DNA of 64,000 nt from Fusobacterium varium (GTDB lineage: Bacteria > Fusobacteriota > Fusobacteriia > Fusobacteriales > Fusobacteriaceae): NCBI GenBank assembly GCA_002356455.1, contig AP017968.1:3720001-3784000 (forward strand). Reading direction: 5' to 3'. This document shows positions 1 through 8,006 of the stretch, piece after piece. Every line of letters begins with the position of its first letter. Within the stretch, counting starts at the first letter, position 1. The translations under genes were made by a program, and so were the position numbers. The notes under the pieces are model-generated. The model worked only from the letters and a program-made list of their open reading frames with translations. It did no database searches and was not told the DNA's origin.

Positions 1-1
1 A

Positions 2-1054
2 GCAAAAGCTTTCAATTATTTTAATACACAAGGACTTTTAGAATTAAGAGAAACAATAGCCGAAAAACTTGAAAATAATCATATTTATACTTCTCCAAAT
101 AATATTCAAATAGTTTCTGGTTCACAACAGGCTCTTGATTTGATAAAGAAAATTATACTAAAAAGAAAAACTACTACTATGGTTGCTGCCAGCCCAACAT
201 ATTATGGGGCTATAAATACATTTTCTGAAATAGCTAAAATGATAAGCGTTCCTTTGGAAGAAGATGGAATAAATGTGGAAGAATTAGAAAAAATCCTACA
301 AAAAAATAAAGTGGACTTTTTCTATACCATGATAAATTTTGAAAGCCCTACTGGAATTTCATGGTCAATGGAAAAAAAGAAAAAAATTCTTGAATTTTCA
401 GAAAAATACAATTTTACTATTATAGAAGATGATTGTCTTTCTCCTTTATATTACTATAATAATATTACCATTCCCTTAAAAGCTATGGATAAAAAAAATA
501 AAGTGATATACATAAATTCTTTTTCTAAACTTATAATGCCTGGATTAAGACTTGGATATATGATTGTTCCCAATAATTTAATTTCTGATATAATTGCTGC
601 AAAATTTTCAGCTGACATATCATCTTCTGGTTTATTTCAAATGGCACTTCATCTTTTTCTTAAAAAAGGTTACTTAGAACCCAATATTGAAAAACTAAGA
701 AAAGCGTTTAAAGAAAAGTATGAGCTTACATTGTCCCTTTTACAAGAAATAAAAGAAATAGAACTTCCATATATTCCACAAGGTGGATTATATATATGGA
801 TAAAATTACCAAAAGGCCTCAATTCGAATGTTTTTTATAATGTGTTGAAAGAAAGGCATGTTTCTATACTTCCTGACTCTGTATTTTACACGAATGATGA
901 ACAAGAGAATAATCACATTCGATTAAGTTTTGCAGCTGTAACAAAAGAAGAAATAATAAGAGGAATAGAAATAATAAAGAAATCTTTAGAAGAATTTTCA
1001 CAAAAAAAAGATTTTCTATTTAAAGAAGACTTTTTATCCATTTTAATAAGATAA
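2..1054 (+). CDS. PLP-dependent aminotransferase, probably the C-terminal part of a MocR/GntR-type regulator (5' end outside window)
   Basis: The reading frame is open from base 2, so the gene enters the window already running; a TTG at 140 is not its start. The first visible residues (QGLLELRETIAEKL, then IVSGSQQALDLI) are the standard fold-type I aminotransferase opening found in MocR regulators. The PLP lysine lies in SFSKLIMPGLRLGY, whose PGLRLGY wording is typical of MocR proteins, and IEDDC replaces the usual IEDDY. The C-terminal HIRLSFAAV is also typical. A winged-helix domain, if present, lies upstream and cannot be seen, so a plain aminotransferase remains possible. It converges on the amidohydrolase/NhaC operon and is a candidate regulator of it. 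Confidence 0.8.
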   Translation, partial: AKAFNYFNTQGLLELRETIAEKLENNHIYTSPNNIQIVSGSQQALDLIKKIILKRKTTTMVAASPTYYGAINTFSEIAKMISVPLEEDGINVEELEKILQKNKVDFFYTMINFESPTGISWSMEKKKKILEFSEKYNFTIIEDDCLSPLYYYNNITIPLKAMDKKNKVIYINSFSKLIMPGLRLGYMIVPNNLISDIIAAKFSADISSSGLFQMALHLFLKKGYLEPNIEKLRKAFKEKYELTLSLLQEIKEIELPYIPQGGLYIWIKLPKGLNSNVFYNVLKERHVSILPDSVFYTNDEQENNHIRLSFAAVTKEEIIRGIEIIKKSLEEFSQKKDFLFKEDFLSILIR

Positions 1055-1160
1055 AAATTTATATGTTATTTTTGATGAGTTTAAATTATTAATAAATGAA
1101 TTCTATATAATTTATTTATATATTTTGAGCTATTATTTCAAATGTATTTTAGAGTAAATT

Positions 1161-1192
1161 AAAAAACTGGCTTATTACTAAGCCAGTTTTTT
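1161..1192. terminator. Bidirectional intrinsic terminator
   Basis: A perfect 14-bp stem (AAAAAACTGGCTTA paired with TAAGCCAGTTTTTT) encloses a 4-nt loop. It carries A/T tails on both sides and lies between the convergent aminotransferase/regulator gene and the amidohydrolase gene. Confidence 0.92.
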
Positions 1193-1195
1193 AAT

Positions 1196-2386
1196 TTACA
1201 TTCCCTTGTATTTATCATTCAAATAATCATAGGCTATTTTAGAAAATGCTGCTGCTCCCATTTTTATTACTTCTTCATCTACATTAAATTTAGGATTGTG
1301 AAGTGGATATTGTGTATTTTTATCCTCATTTGCACTTCCTACTATTATATATGTAGCTGGAATATTTTCACTGAAGAAACAAAAATCATCTCCACCTATT
1401 TTAAAACTTTGATTTATAACAAATCCTTTATTAAAAACATCTTTTACACTTTCTCTAACAGCCTCTATTATTTCTGGAGTATTATAGACAGGAAATGTCT
1501 TCCCTCTATATGAAAACTCATGTTCTACTCCATAGATTTCACTTATATTTTTTATTATTTTATCCATATGTTTTTTTACAAGTTCACGATTGTGTTTGTG
1601 TAAAGTTCTTACTGTTCCCGCAATTACTGCTTCATTTGGAATGATTGCATCATATGTTCCAGCATTAAATCTGCATATCTGTACCACACATGGTTCTAAA
1701 GGTGATACTTTTTTAGGTATAAGATTCAAAAGATTATATGCTTCTACTGCTGGAAGTATAGGGTCTATACTTTTAGAAGGAAAAGAACCATGTCCTCCTT
1801 TTCCAATAAATTTTATTTCAAAAAAATCTGGATATGAACTCACAGGTCCTGCTTCTATAGAGGCAGTTCCTATTTTTTCATTAGGTTCTACATGCATTCC
1901 AATTACATAATCCACTTTCGGATTTTCCAATATTCCATCTTCTACCATCAAATCTGCTCCACCAACAGTTTCTTCTGCTGGCTGAAAACAAAGCTTTACA
2001 TTTCCATTAAGTTCATTTTTTAATTGAGATAATATCTTTGCAGTTCCTAATAAGGCAGCTGTATGAACATCATGACCACATGCATGCATTTTTCCATTCA
2101 CTTGTGACCTATACTCTATATCATTCTCTTCACTCATAGGAAGAGCATCTATATCAGCTCTTATCATTATTGTCTTTCCTAAAGGATTTTTACCATATAT
2201 CATTCCTTGTATTCCAGTTTTAGCAAATCCTCTTTTTACTTCTATTCCTAATTTTTCTAATTCTGCTGCTATAAAATCTGAAGTACCTATTTCCTGTCCA
2301 CCTAGTTCTGGTTTCATGTGTATTTTTCTACGATTTTCTATCATCTCTTTTGAATATTTTTCTGCCAATTCCATTATTCTATCCAT
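1196..2386 (-). CDS. M20D family amidohydrolase (N-acyl-amino-acid or hippurate hydrolase type)
   Basis: This 396-aa protein has the full length of the M20D metallopeptidases, which remove an acyl or aminoacyl group from amino-acid conjugates in the cytoplasm. The metal-binding HACGHDVHTAALLG motif starts near residue 101, with Cys103 and His105 as expected ligands. PAEETVGGADLM supplies the catalytic Glu pair. RADIDALP near residue 76 is also characteristic. There is no signal peptide. An AGGAGG ribosome-binding site precedes the ATG. It starts 15 nt after the NhaC gene, so the two are cotranscribed and probably act on one nutrient, with import or ion exchange followed by hydrolysis. The exact substrate cannot be read from sequence. 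Confidence 0.9.
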   Translation of the reverse strand: MDRIMELAEKYSKEMIENRRKIHMKPELGGQEIGTSDFIAAELEKLGIEVKRGFAKTGIQGMIYGKNPLGKTIMIRADIDALPMSEENDIEYRSQVNGKMHACGHDVHTAALLGTAKILSQLKNELNGNVKLCFQPAEETVGGADLMVEDGILENPKVDYVIGMHVEPNEKIGTASIEAGPVSSYPDFFEIKFIGKGGHGSFPSKSIDPILPAVEAYNLLNLIPKKVSPLEPCVVQICRFNAGTYDAIIPNEAVIAGTVRTLHKHNRELVKKHMDKIIKNISEIYGVEHEFSYRGKTFPVYNTPEIIEAVRESVKDVFNKGFVINQSFKIGGDDFCFFSENIPATYIIVGSANEDKNTQYPLHNPKFNVDEEVIKMGAAAFSKIAYDYLNDKYKGM

Positions 2387-2401
2387 TTTATCCTCCTGCT
2401 C

Positions 2402-3760
2402 TTATCTTAATTGAGCTTGTTTTTCTAATAAATCTGCTTCTTTTTCCTCTTTAGTTTTCATAAGTCCAAATTGGATAGTTATTATTGTACAGATCCCTAA
2501 AAATACCTGATAAAAAGAGAAACTTATTATTTCTATTGGAGAAACTGATGCCATAGATGTTATAAGCAGCATTCCTCCAGCATGTGGAGCTAAACATAAT
2601 ATTACACAACTGAATATATCCAAGAGACTAGCAGTTCTTTTTGGAGCTATTTTAAATTTTTCTCCTACCTGTTTAGCTATTGGAGAAGCAATTATAATAG
2701 CAATAGTATTATTTACAAGACAGAAAACCAATACTGATACTAAAACAGCTATACTATATTCTGCCCCTTTACGAGTTTTTATATTTCCAGTAAGTTTTTG
2801 TACAAGCCATTCTATTCCTCCATATTCTTTTATCAAACCAATAAGACCTCTGATAAGGATAGCCATAATAGTTACATTCATCATTCCATCCATACCTTTT
2901 GCAACTGATTGAAAAAATGTTACAAAAGTCATACTGCTTGTTACAAAACCAACTGCTCCAGCAAATAATATTCCTCCAATAAGAACTGTAAATACATTTA
3001 TTCCAGCTACTGCTGCTATAAGAACAGCTAAATATGGTACTACTTTTATTAAATTATAGCTTAATTCTCCTTCAATCTGTCCAGCTCCTCCTACTATTGT
3101 AAAAGCTATGATTGTTGCAATTGCTGCTGGTATAGCAATCAGAAAGTTCATTCTGAATTTATCTTTCATTTCACAGCCTACTCCCCTAGTAGCTGCAATT
3201 GTAGTATCTGATATAACTGACAGATTATCTCCAAACATAGCTCCTCCCAGAACTGCTGCCAATGTTATGGCTGGATTTAATCCTACTTTTTCAGATATTC
3301 CCAATGCAATTGGAGCAACTGCAACAAGTGTTCCTGTTGAAGTTCCCATTGCTGTAGATATAAATGCTGATATCACAAATAATCCTGGAACTAAAAACTG
3401 TTTTGGAACAAATGTAAGTCCAAGATTTACAACAGAATCTACTCCTCCCATTCCTTTTGCTACCCCTGCAAAAGCTCCTGCTAAAAGAAAGATAAGAGCC
3501 ATTATCATTACTCCGCTCTCTCCTGAAGTAGTTGTAAATATATTGATTTTATCATCCAATTTCATTTTTCTATTCATAGCAAAAGCTATGATAACTCCTA
3601 TAAGCAGTGCTGCATGTCTTGGAAGCTGATTGAATGGACTTGCTACTCCCCTAGCGGAGAAAAACATTCCTCCTCCTAAATATATTATCAAAAATATAAT
3701 TAGCGGAATAAATGCCCAACCTCCATAATTCTTTTTTTCTCCCTCTGTTTTAGTATTCAT
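2402..3760 (-). CDS. nhaC: NhaC family Na+/H+ antiporter-like transporter
   Basis: This 452-aa polytopic membrane protein has the NhaC-family layout: about a dozen hydrophobic segments, a central GTSTGTLVAVAPIA stretch and a GGAMFGDNLSVISDTTIAATRG stretch (the latter spread over residues near 170-192). Family members exchange Na+ for H+, and some relatives exchange organic acids or amino acids such as malate/lactate or tyrosine/tyramine. Pairing with an amidohydrolase suggests a metabolite-exchange role here, which is inference. It is the first gene of the two-gene operon. The promoter and two direct repeats lie upstream. Confidence 0.88.
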   Translation of the reverse strand: MNTKTEGEKKNYGGWAFIPLIIFLIIYLGGGMFFSARGVASPFNQLPRHAALLIGVIIAFAMNRKMKLDDKINIFTTTSGESGVMIMALIFLLAGAFAGVAKGMGGVDSVVNLGLTFVPKQFLVPGLFVISAFISTAMGTSTGTLVAVAPIALGISEKVGLNPAITLAAVLGGAMFGDNLSVISDTTIAATRGVGCEMKDKFRMNFLIAIPAAIATIIAFTIVGGAGQIEGELSYNLIKVVPYLAVLIAAVAGINVFTVLIGGILFAGAVGFVTSSMTFVTFFQSVAKGMDGMMNVTIMAILIRGLIGLIKEYGGIEWLVQKLTGNIKTRKGAEYSIAVLVSVLVFCLVNNTIAIIIASPIAKQVGEKFKIAPKRTASLLDIFSCVILCLAPHAGGMLLITSMASVSPIEIISFSFYQVFLGICTIITIQFGLMKTKEEKEADLLEKQAQLR

Positions 3761-3861
3761 AAATATAACCCCCCTTATTATAAAAAAATAATTTCTTCTG
3801 CCCCCCTTTAAATATATTTTAAATAAATATCTATTTATTTTTCATCACTTATTATAATATA

Positions 3862-3890
3862 AATATAATCTTTCATTCTTTATTCGTCAA
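3862..3890 (-). promoter_or_regulatory. Promoter of the nhaC-amidohydrolase operon
   Basis: On the minus strand a TTGACG -35 box (3885-3890) is followed after 17 nt by a TATATT -10 box (3862-3867). It lies about 100 bp upstream of the nhaC ATG. Confidence 0.65.
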
Positions 3891-3905
3891 GAGATATAAC
3901 TATTT

Positions 3906-4007
3906 AAACTGATATACAACAGTTTAATTTTTATATTTTTTATCTTTTTATCGTACTTTAAGATTGCTTTTAAAATAAACGATATAAAAAACAACTGTTA
4001 TACAACA
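3906..4007. repeat. Two direct repeats upstream of the nhaC promoter, candidate activator sites
   Basis: ACTGATATACAACA (3908-3921) and ACTGTTATACAACA (3994-4007) match at 13 of 14 positions and lie 86 bp apart in the same orientation. The first lies 18 bp upstream of the -35 box and is also part of an AAACTG-N8-CAGTTT inverted repeat (3906-3925). Direct repeats upstream of a promoter fit the way some MocR regulators bind, for example GabR. Apart from this and the promoter, the 328-bp gap 3761-4088 holds only the yghZ terminator. Confidence 0.5.
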
Positions 4008-4050
4008 CTTTCTTTTTTTCTATATAAGTCAAATAATTGCAATTTTAAAA

Positions 4051-4081
4051 GAGAAAAAAGAGAACCATTTACGATTCTCTT
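4051..4081 (-). terminator. Terminator of the yqeK-rnr-yghZ operon
   Basis: On the minus strand AAGAGAA pairs with TTCTCTT around a 10-nt loop and is followed by a T-rich tract. It lies just after the yghZ stop codon. Confidence 0.75.
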
Positions 4082-4088
4082 CTTCATC

Positions 4089-5087
4089 TTATTTTAAAAT
4101 ATCTTCTATTTTTATAATTTCATCTTCTGAAAATTCTAAATTCTGAATAGTTTTTACATTATCTTCTATTTGATCTGGTCTGCTTGCCCCTATTAATACA
4201 CTTGTTACCTCTTTTTTCCTCAAAATCCATGCAAGAGCCATTTGTGCCATACTTTGCCCTCTTTCTTCTGCTATTTCATTCAATTTTTTTACTTTCAGCA
4301 GCTTTTCTTTATTAAGATAACGTTCCTCTATAGTAGTTCCTGTTCTTGCTGCTCTTGAATCATCAGGTATCTTATTATCATTAATATATCTATTGGTTAA
4401 AGCTCCTTGTGCCAAAGGACTATAGCACATGCATCCTGTTCCTGAATTTTCCAAAATCTCAAATAATTTTTCTTCAGCCCATCTTTCAAACATATTATAT
4501 CTGATTTGATTTATCAAACATGGAACTTTTAATTCATTCAGTATCTTCACTGCCTGTTCTGCTTCTTCAGCTTTGTAATTAGATATCCCTACATATAAAG
4601 CCTTTCCTTGTCTAACTATGTCTGCAAGAGCTGTCATCGATTCTTCTAGTGGAGTATCTGAATCTGGTCTGTGATGATAGAATATATCCACATATTCCAA
4701 TCCCATTCTTTTCAGACTCTGATCTAAACTTGCTATGAGATACTTTCTTGATCCTCCATTTCCATAAGGTCCCGCCCACATATCATATCCAGCTTTTGTA
4801 GATATTATCATTTCATCTCTATAGTTTTTCAAATCAAATTTTACCATTCTTCCAAAGTTTTCCTCAGCAGAACCATCTACAGGTCTTCCATAGTTGTTAG
4901 CTAAATCAAAATGAGTTATTCCAAGATCAAAAGCCTTAAATAATTTTTTCTTTTGAATATCCATGGGAGTTTCTTCTCCAAAATTTTGCCATAACCCTAA
5001 GGAAATAACAGGAAGATAAAGTCCACTATTACCACATTTTCTGTATTTCATATTATCATATCTTTTTTCATCAGCTGTATATCTCAT
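4089..5087 (-). CDS. yghZ: Aldo/keto reductase of the YghZ (Gpr, glyceraldehyde-3-phosphate reductase) type
   Basis: This 332-aa protein follows the E. coli YghZ pattern closely, including the start RYDNMKYRKCGNSGLYLP and GITHFDLANNYG. The AKR catalytic set is visible: Asp in FDLANNYG, Tyr of the same segment, Lys in STKAGYDMW and His in FYHHRPDSD. The C-terminal ASRPDQIEDN binds NADP(H). YghZ enzymes reduce L-glyceraldehyde 3-phosphate and other reactive aldehydes, so a detoxifying role is likely. The gene starts 10 nt after rnr and is last in the yqeK-rnr-yghZ operon. Substrate in this organism is inferred. Confidence 0.87.
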   Translation of the reverse strand: MRYTADEKRYDNMKYRKCGNSGLYLPVISLGLWQNFGEETPMDIQKKKLFKAFDLGITHFDLANNYGRPVDGSAEENFGRMVKFDLKNYRDEMIISTKAGYDMWAGPYGNGGSRKYLIASLDQSLKRMGLEYVDIFYHHRPDSDTPLEESMTALADIVRQGKALYVGISNYKAEEAEQAVKILNELKVPCLINQIRYNMFERWAEEKLFEILENSGTGCMCYSPLAQGALTNRYINDNKIPDDSRAARTGTTIEERYLNKEKLLKVKKLNEIAEERGQSMAQMALAWILRKKEVTSVLIGASRPDQIEDNVKTIQNLEFSEDEIIKIEDILK

Positions 5088-5097
5088 ATGTTTCTCC

Positions 5098-7215
5098 TTA
5101 TAATCCCTCTTCCATAACTATTTGAGGAACTACTTCTATTTCAAGTTCTGCAAGACTTGCCCTTACTAAAATAACCTTATATTTATCTCCGATACTGTAT
5201 ATTTTTCCGCCATCCATATCTTTCATCACATATTCTCTGTCATCAAATTCATAGTAATGTTTAGCTGCTACTACGTCCCAGAAACATTCTACATGTTCCT
5301 CTGTTTCAAAGAATATTCTTTTATTGCTGAATCCTACAATAGTTGCTTCATATTCTTCTCCAATCTTATCTATCATATATTCTACAAGCTTAATTTTTAC
5401 GCTCTCATCTTCTACTTTCATAGCTGCTCTTTCTGTTTTTGATATATGAGTACATATTTGTGGAAGTTCTTCTGCATTTTTAGCTATCACTTTTTTACTT
5501 GGATATCCATGAAGAACAGAATTCAATATTCTATGAACAGTCAAGTCTGCATATCTTCTGATTGGTGAAGTAAAATGTGTATAATATCCAGAAGCCAATC
5601 CAAAGTGTCCTAAATTATCAACTGTATATCTTGCCTGTTTTAATGCCATAAGAATAAGCTTATGTACAAGAAGATTTATTCCTCTTTCCTTTGAATCTTC
5701 TATTATCTTTTGGAATTTTTTAGGATGTATTTCATCTAAAGAATGTATTCTATATTTAAATTTACTCAATGTTTCATTCAGATTCTTTATTCTTTCAGGA
5801 TCTGGTTTTTCATGTGTTCTATATACTGATGGTATTTCCATCCAGAAAAGTTTTTCAGCTACAGTTTCATTTGCAGCTATCATAAAATCTTCTATTATTC
5901 TTTCAGATTCTCCTCTGTCTCTATTTTTAATATATTTTACTTTTCCATTTTCATCAAGAATTAATTTTATTTCAGGAAGATCAAAGTCTATGCTTCCCCT
6001 ATTATATTTTACTTGTCTGATTATCTTGGAAAGTTCAAGCATTTCCATTACCATATCTTTAATATCTGCATATTCTTTTAAGGCTTCTTCTTCTCCTGAT
6101 ATCATCCTGTTAACATTTGTATATGTCATTCTTCTTACACTTTTAATTACAGATTTATAAGTATCAGAATCTACTACTTTACCATTTTGGTCTATTTCCA
6201 TTTCACAAGTAAATGTAAGTTTATCTTCATCAGGATTTAAAGAACATATTCCATTTGATATTTCTTTAGGAAACATAGGGAGTACTCTATCTACAAGATA
6301 CACTGAATTCCCTCTTTTAAATGCTTCCTGATCCAGCATAGATCCTTCTGGTATATAATATGAAACATCAGCTATACTTACTATCAGCTTATAATTTCCA
6401 TTTGTAAGCTTTTTCACATAGACAGCATCATCCAAATCTTTTGCATCATCTCCATCTATTGTTATTATAGGAAGATTTCTCAAATCTTTTCTTTTTGCTA
6501 TCTCATCTTTTGATATAGTTGTTGGAATATTTCTCGCTTCTAATAATACAGGTTTGGAAAAAGTTTCTGACATTCCTTCTCTTACAATAAGAGCTTCAAT
6601 CATATTATTTGTATTATATGGATCTCCAATTACTTCTATAATTTCTCCTTCTGGTTTCTTTTCATTAGTTCCCCATGAAGTTATCTTTACTACTACAAGC
6701 TGTTGGTTTTTTGCATCTTTCATCATTCGATAAGGAATATAAATATCTTTTCCAAATGAATGTGTAGGAGTTACAAATCCAAAATTTTCATTTCTTTGTA
6801 ATATTCCAACTATTGTATCTCTTTCTCTGCTTATTACTTTTACTACTTCTCCTTCTTTTTTCTTATCTCCATTAAGACCTGATGTTATTTTTACTAATAC
6901 AGTATCTCCATCTAATGCTGAATTAAAATGAGGTTTAGGAATAAATATTCCCTCATCAGCAGTATCAACAAAAGCAAATCTATCCTTTATTATACTAAAA
7001 GTTCCTTTTACAAATCCAAGATTTTCAGGAATATTATACTTACCTCTGTTATTTTTCATAATATCCCCATCTTCTATCCACTTTTCAAGTATTTCCCTAT
7101 TTTCCTTTTTATTCTTAAGGGACCATCCTAAAAGTTTTGTTATTTCATCCAGCTTTAATCCCTTTCCTTTATCCATAAGTTGTTTAAGTCTTTCTAATTC
7201 TTTATCTAAATTCAT
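5098..7215 (-). CDS. rnr: Ribonuclease R, 3'-5' exoribonuclease
   Basis: This 705-aa protein has the RNase R domain order. An N-terminal winged-helix segment covers about residues 1-65, cold-shock/OB domains about 65-225, the RNB catalytic domain about 235-570, and a C-terminal S1-like domain about 620-700. The RNB active site is seen as TIDGDDAKDLDDAVYV, carrying the clustered Asp residues that bind two metal ions. HFTSPIRRYADLTVHR is the second diagnostic RNB motif. RNase R degrades structured RNA, including trans-translated mRNAs and rRNA fragments. It lies 9 nt after yqeK. The C-terminal basic tail found in enterobacterial RNase R is short here. Confidence 0.95.
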   Translation of the reverse strand: MNLDKELERLKQLMDKGKGLKLDEITKLLGWSLKNKKENREILEKWIEDGDIMKNNRGKYNIPENLGFVKGTFSIIKDRFAFVDTADEGIFIPKPHFNSALDGDTVLVKITSGLNGDKKKEGEVVKVISRERDTIVGILQRNENFGFVTPTHSFGKDIYIPYRMMKDAKNQQLVVVKITSWGTNEKKPEGEIIEVIGDPYNTNNMIEALIVREGMSETFSKPVLLEARNIPTTISKDEIAKRKDLRNLPIITIDGDDAKDLDDAVYVKKLTNGNYKLIVSIADVSYYIPEGSMLDQEAFKRGNSVYLVDRVLPMFPKEISNGICSLNPDEDKLTFTCEMEIDQNGKVVDSDTYKSVIKSVRRMTYTNVNRMISGEEEALKEYADIKDMVMEMLELSKIIRQVKYNRGSIDFDLPEIKLILDENGKVKYIKNRDRGESERIIEDFMIAANETVAEKLFWMEIPSVYRTHEKPDPERIKNLNETLSKFKYRIHSLDEIHPKKFQKIIEDSKERGINLLVHKLILMALKQARYTVDNLGHFGLASGYYTHFTSPIRRYADLTVHRILNSVLHGYPSKKVIAKNAEELPQICTHISKTERAAMKVEDESVKIKLVEYMIDKIGEEYEATIVGFSNKRIFFETEEHVECFWDVVAAKHYYEFDDREYVMKDMDGGKIYSIGDKYKVILVRASLAELEIEVVPQIVMEEGL

Positions 7216-7224
7216 TTTTCCTCC

Positions 7225-7791
7225 TTAAGCCGTTTCTTCTTTCAGCCATCTACGCATATCTTCAGTATTTTTATGTATTTTTCCCTTTCTCTCTGTCAGA
7301 TATTCTATTTTCTTGTCAATTTCCAATATTATCCCTTTGTTCAAATCCTTTTCTACTTCTTTTCTTATTTCATCAACAGCAGGATAATCCCTATTTTTTT
7401 CAATTCCATCTGCAATATATATTATTCTGCCTAAAAGACTAAGTCCTCTTTTCCCAACAGTATGATATTTTATTCCATTAAGAATATCTTCATCTGTTAT
7501 TCCAAATTCATTTCTTGCTATTACACACCCTGCAAATCCATGAAGTATTTCATTTATCTCCATATCTTCTTTTGAAAGTTCATCAGAAAAATTTTTTTGA
7601 CATATATCTTTCATTTTATTTATTTGCATCTCCTTGGCTACATCATGCAGTATCGCCGCTATTCTGCATTTTCTTTCATCAGCTCCATATTTTTCTGCCA
7701 ATTCTGCTGCTTTATCCTCCACACCTAAGGTATGTATATATCTTTTTTCTCTCATTCTTTTTCTAACTTCTTCTCTTAATTTTTCCAGCAT
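7225..7791 (-). CDS. yqeK: YqeK-type HD hydrolase (symmetrical Ap4A hydrolase)
   Basis: This 188-aa HD-domain protein has the usual YqeK length. His20 in RYIHTLGVE, the HD pair in AAILHDVAKE (His49-Asp50), and EILHGFAG and DGIEKNRDYP further on are typical of the family. YqeK proteins hydrolyse diadenosine tetraphosphate to two ADP and use an iron centre. In many Firmicutes yqeK sits beside nadD and rsfS; here it heads an operon with rnr instead. A TTGAAA-16-TACACT promoter lies upstream. Confidence 0.88.
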   Translation of the reverse strand: MLEKLREEVRKRMREKRYIHTLGVEDKAAELAEKYGADERKCRIAAILHDVAKEMQINKMKDICQKNFSDELSKEDMEINEILHGFAGCVIARNEFGITDEDILNGIKYHTVGKRGLSLLGRIIYIADGIEKNRDYPAVDEIRKEVEKDLNKGIILEIDKKIEYLTERKGKIHKNTEDMRRWLKEETA

Positions 7792-7848
7792 AATACTGCC
7801 TCCATCAAGTTAAATACATTTCACAGATTTTTATTTCCCATCAATTTA

Positions 7849-7876
7849 AGTGTATCATTTTATTCTCTCTTTTCAA
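7849..7876 (-). promoter_or_regulatory. Promoter of the yqeK operon
   Basis: On the minus strand TTGAAA (7871-7876) and TACACT (7849-7854) are separated by 16 nt, about 60 bp before the yqeK ATG. Confidence 0.5.
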
Positions 7877-7922
7877 AATTTTTTTAATAAAATCTATACA
7901 GTTATTACATTTTAACAATTCT

Positions 7923-7950
7923 TTGGTTGTTTTTAATCGAGATATATAGT
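7923..7950 (+). promoter_or_regulatory. Promoter of the GGDEF/EAL gene
   Basis: TTGGTT (7923-7928) and TATAGT (7945-7950) are separated by 16 nt. They lie about 55 bp before the ATG, which has an AGGGGGAATT ribosome-binding site. Confidence 0.45.
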
Positions 7951-8006
7951 AAAATTGTAGTGGATAAGTAAATCATCGCTTAAATTAAAGTATTTTAGGG
8001 GGAATT

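Noticed and set aside
137-145. TTG at 140 as start of the aminotransferase gene
   Set aside because: The frame is open from base 2 and codes for conserved family sequence before the TTG.
3108-3629. 173-codon open frame on the plus strand over the NhaC gene
   Set aside because: It is an antisense shadow of a clear membrane transporter gene.
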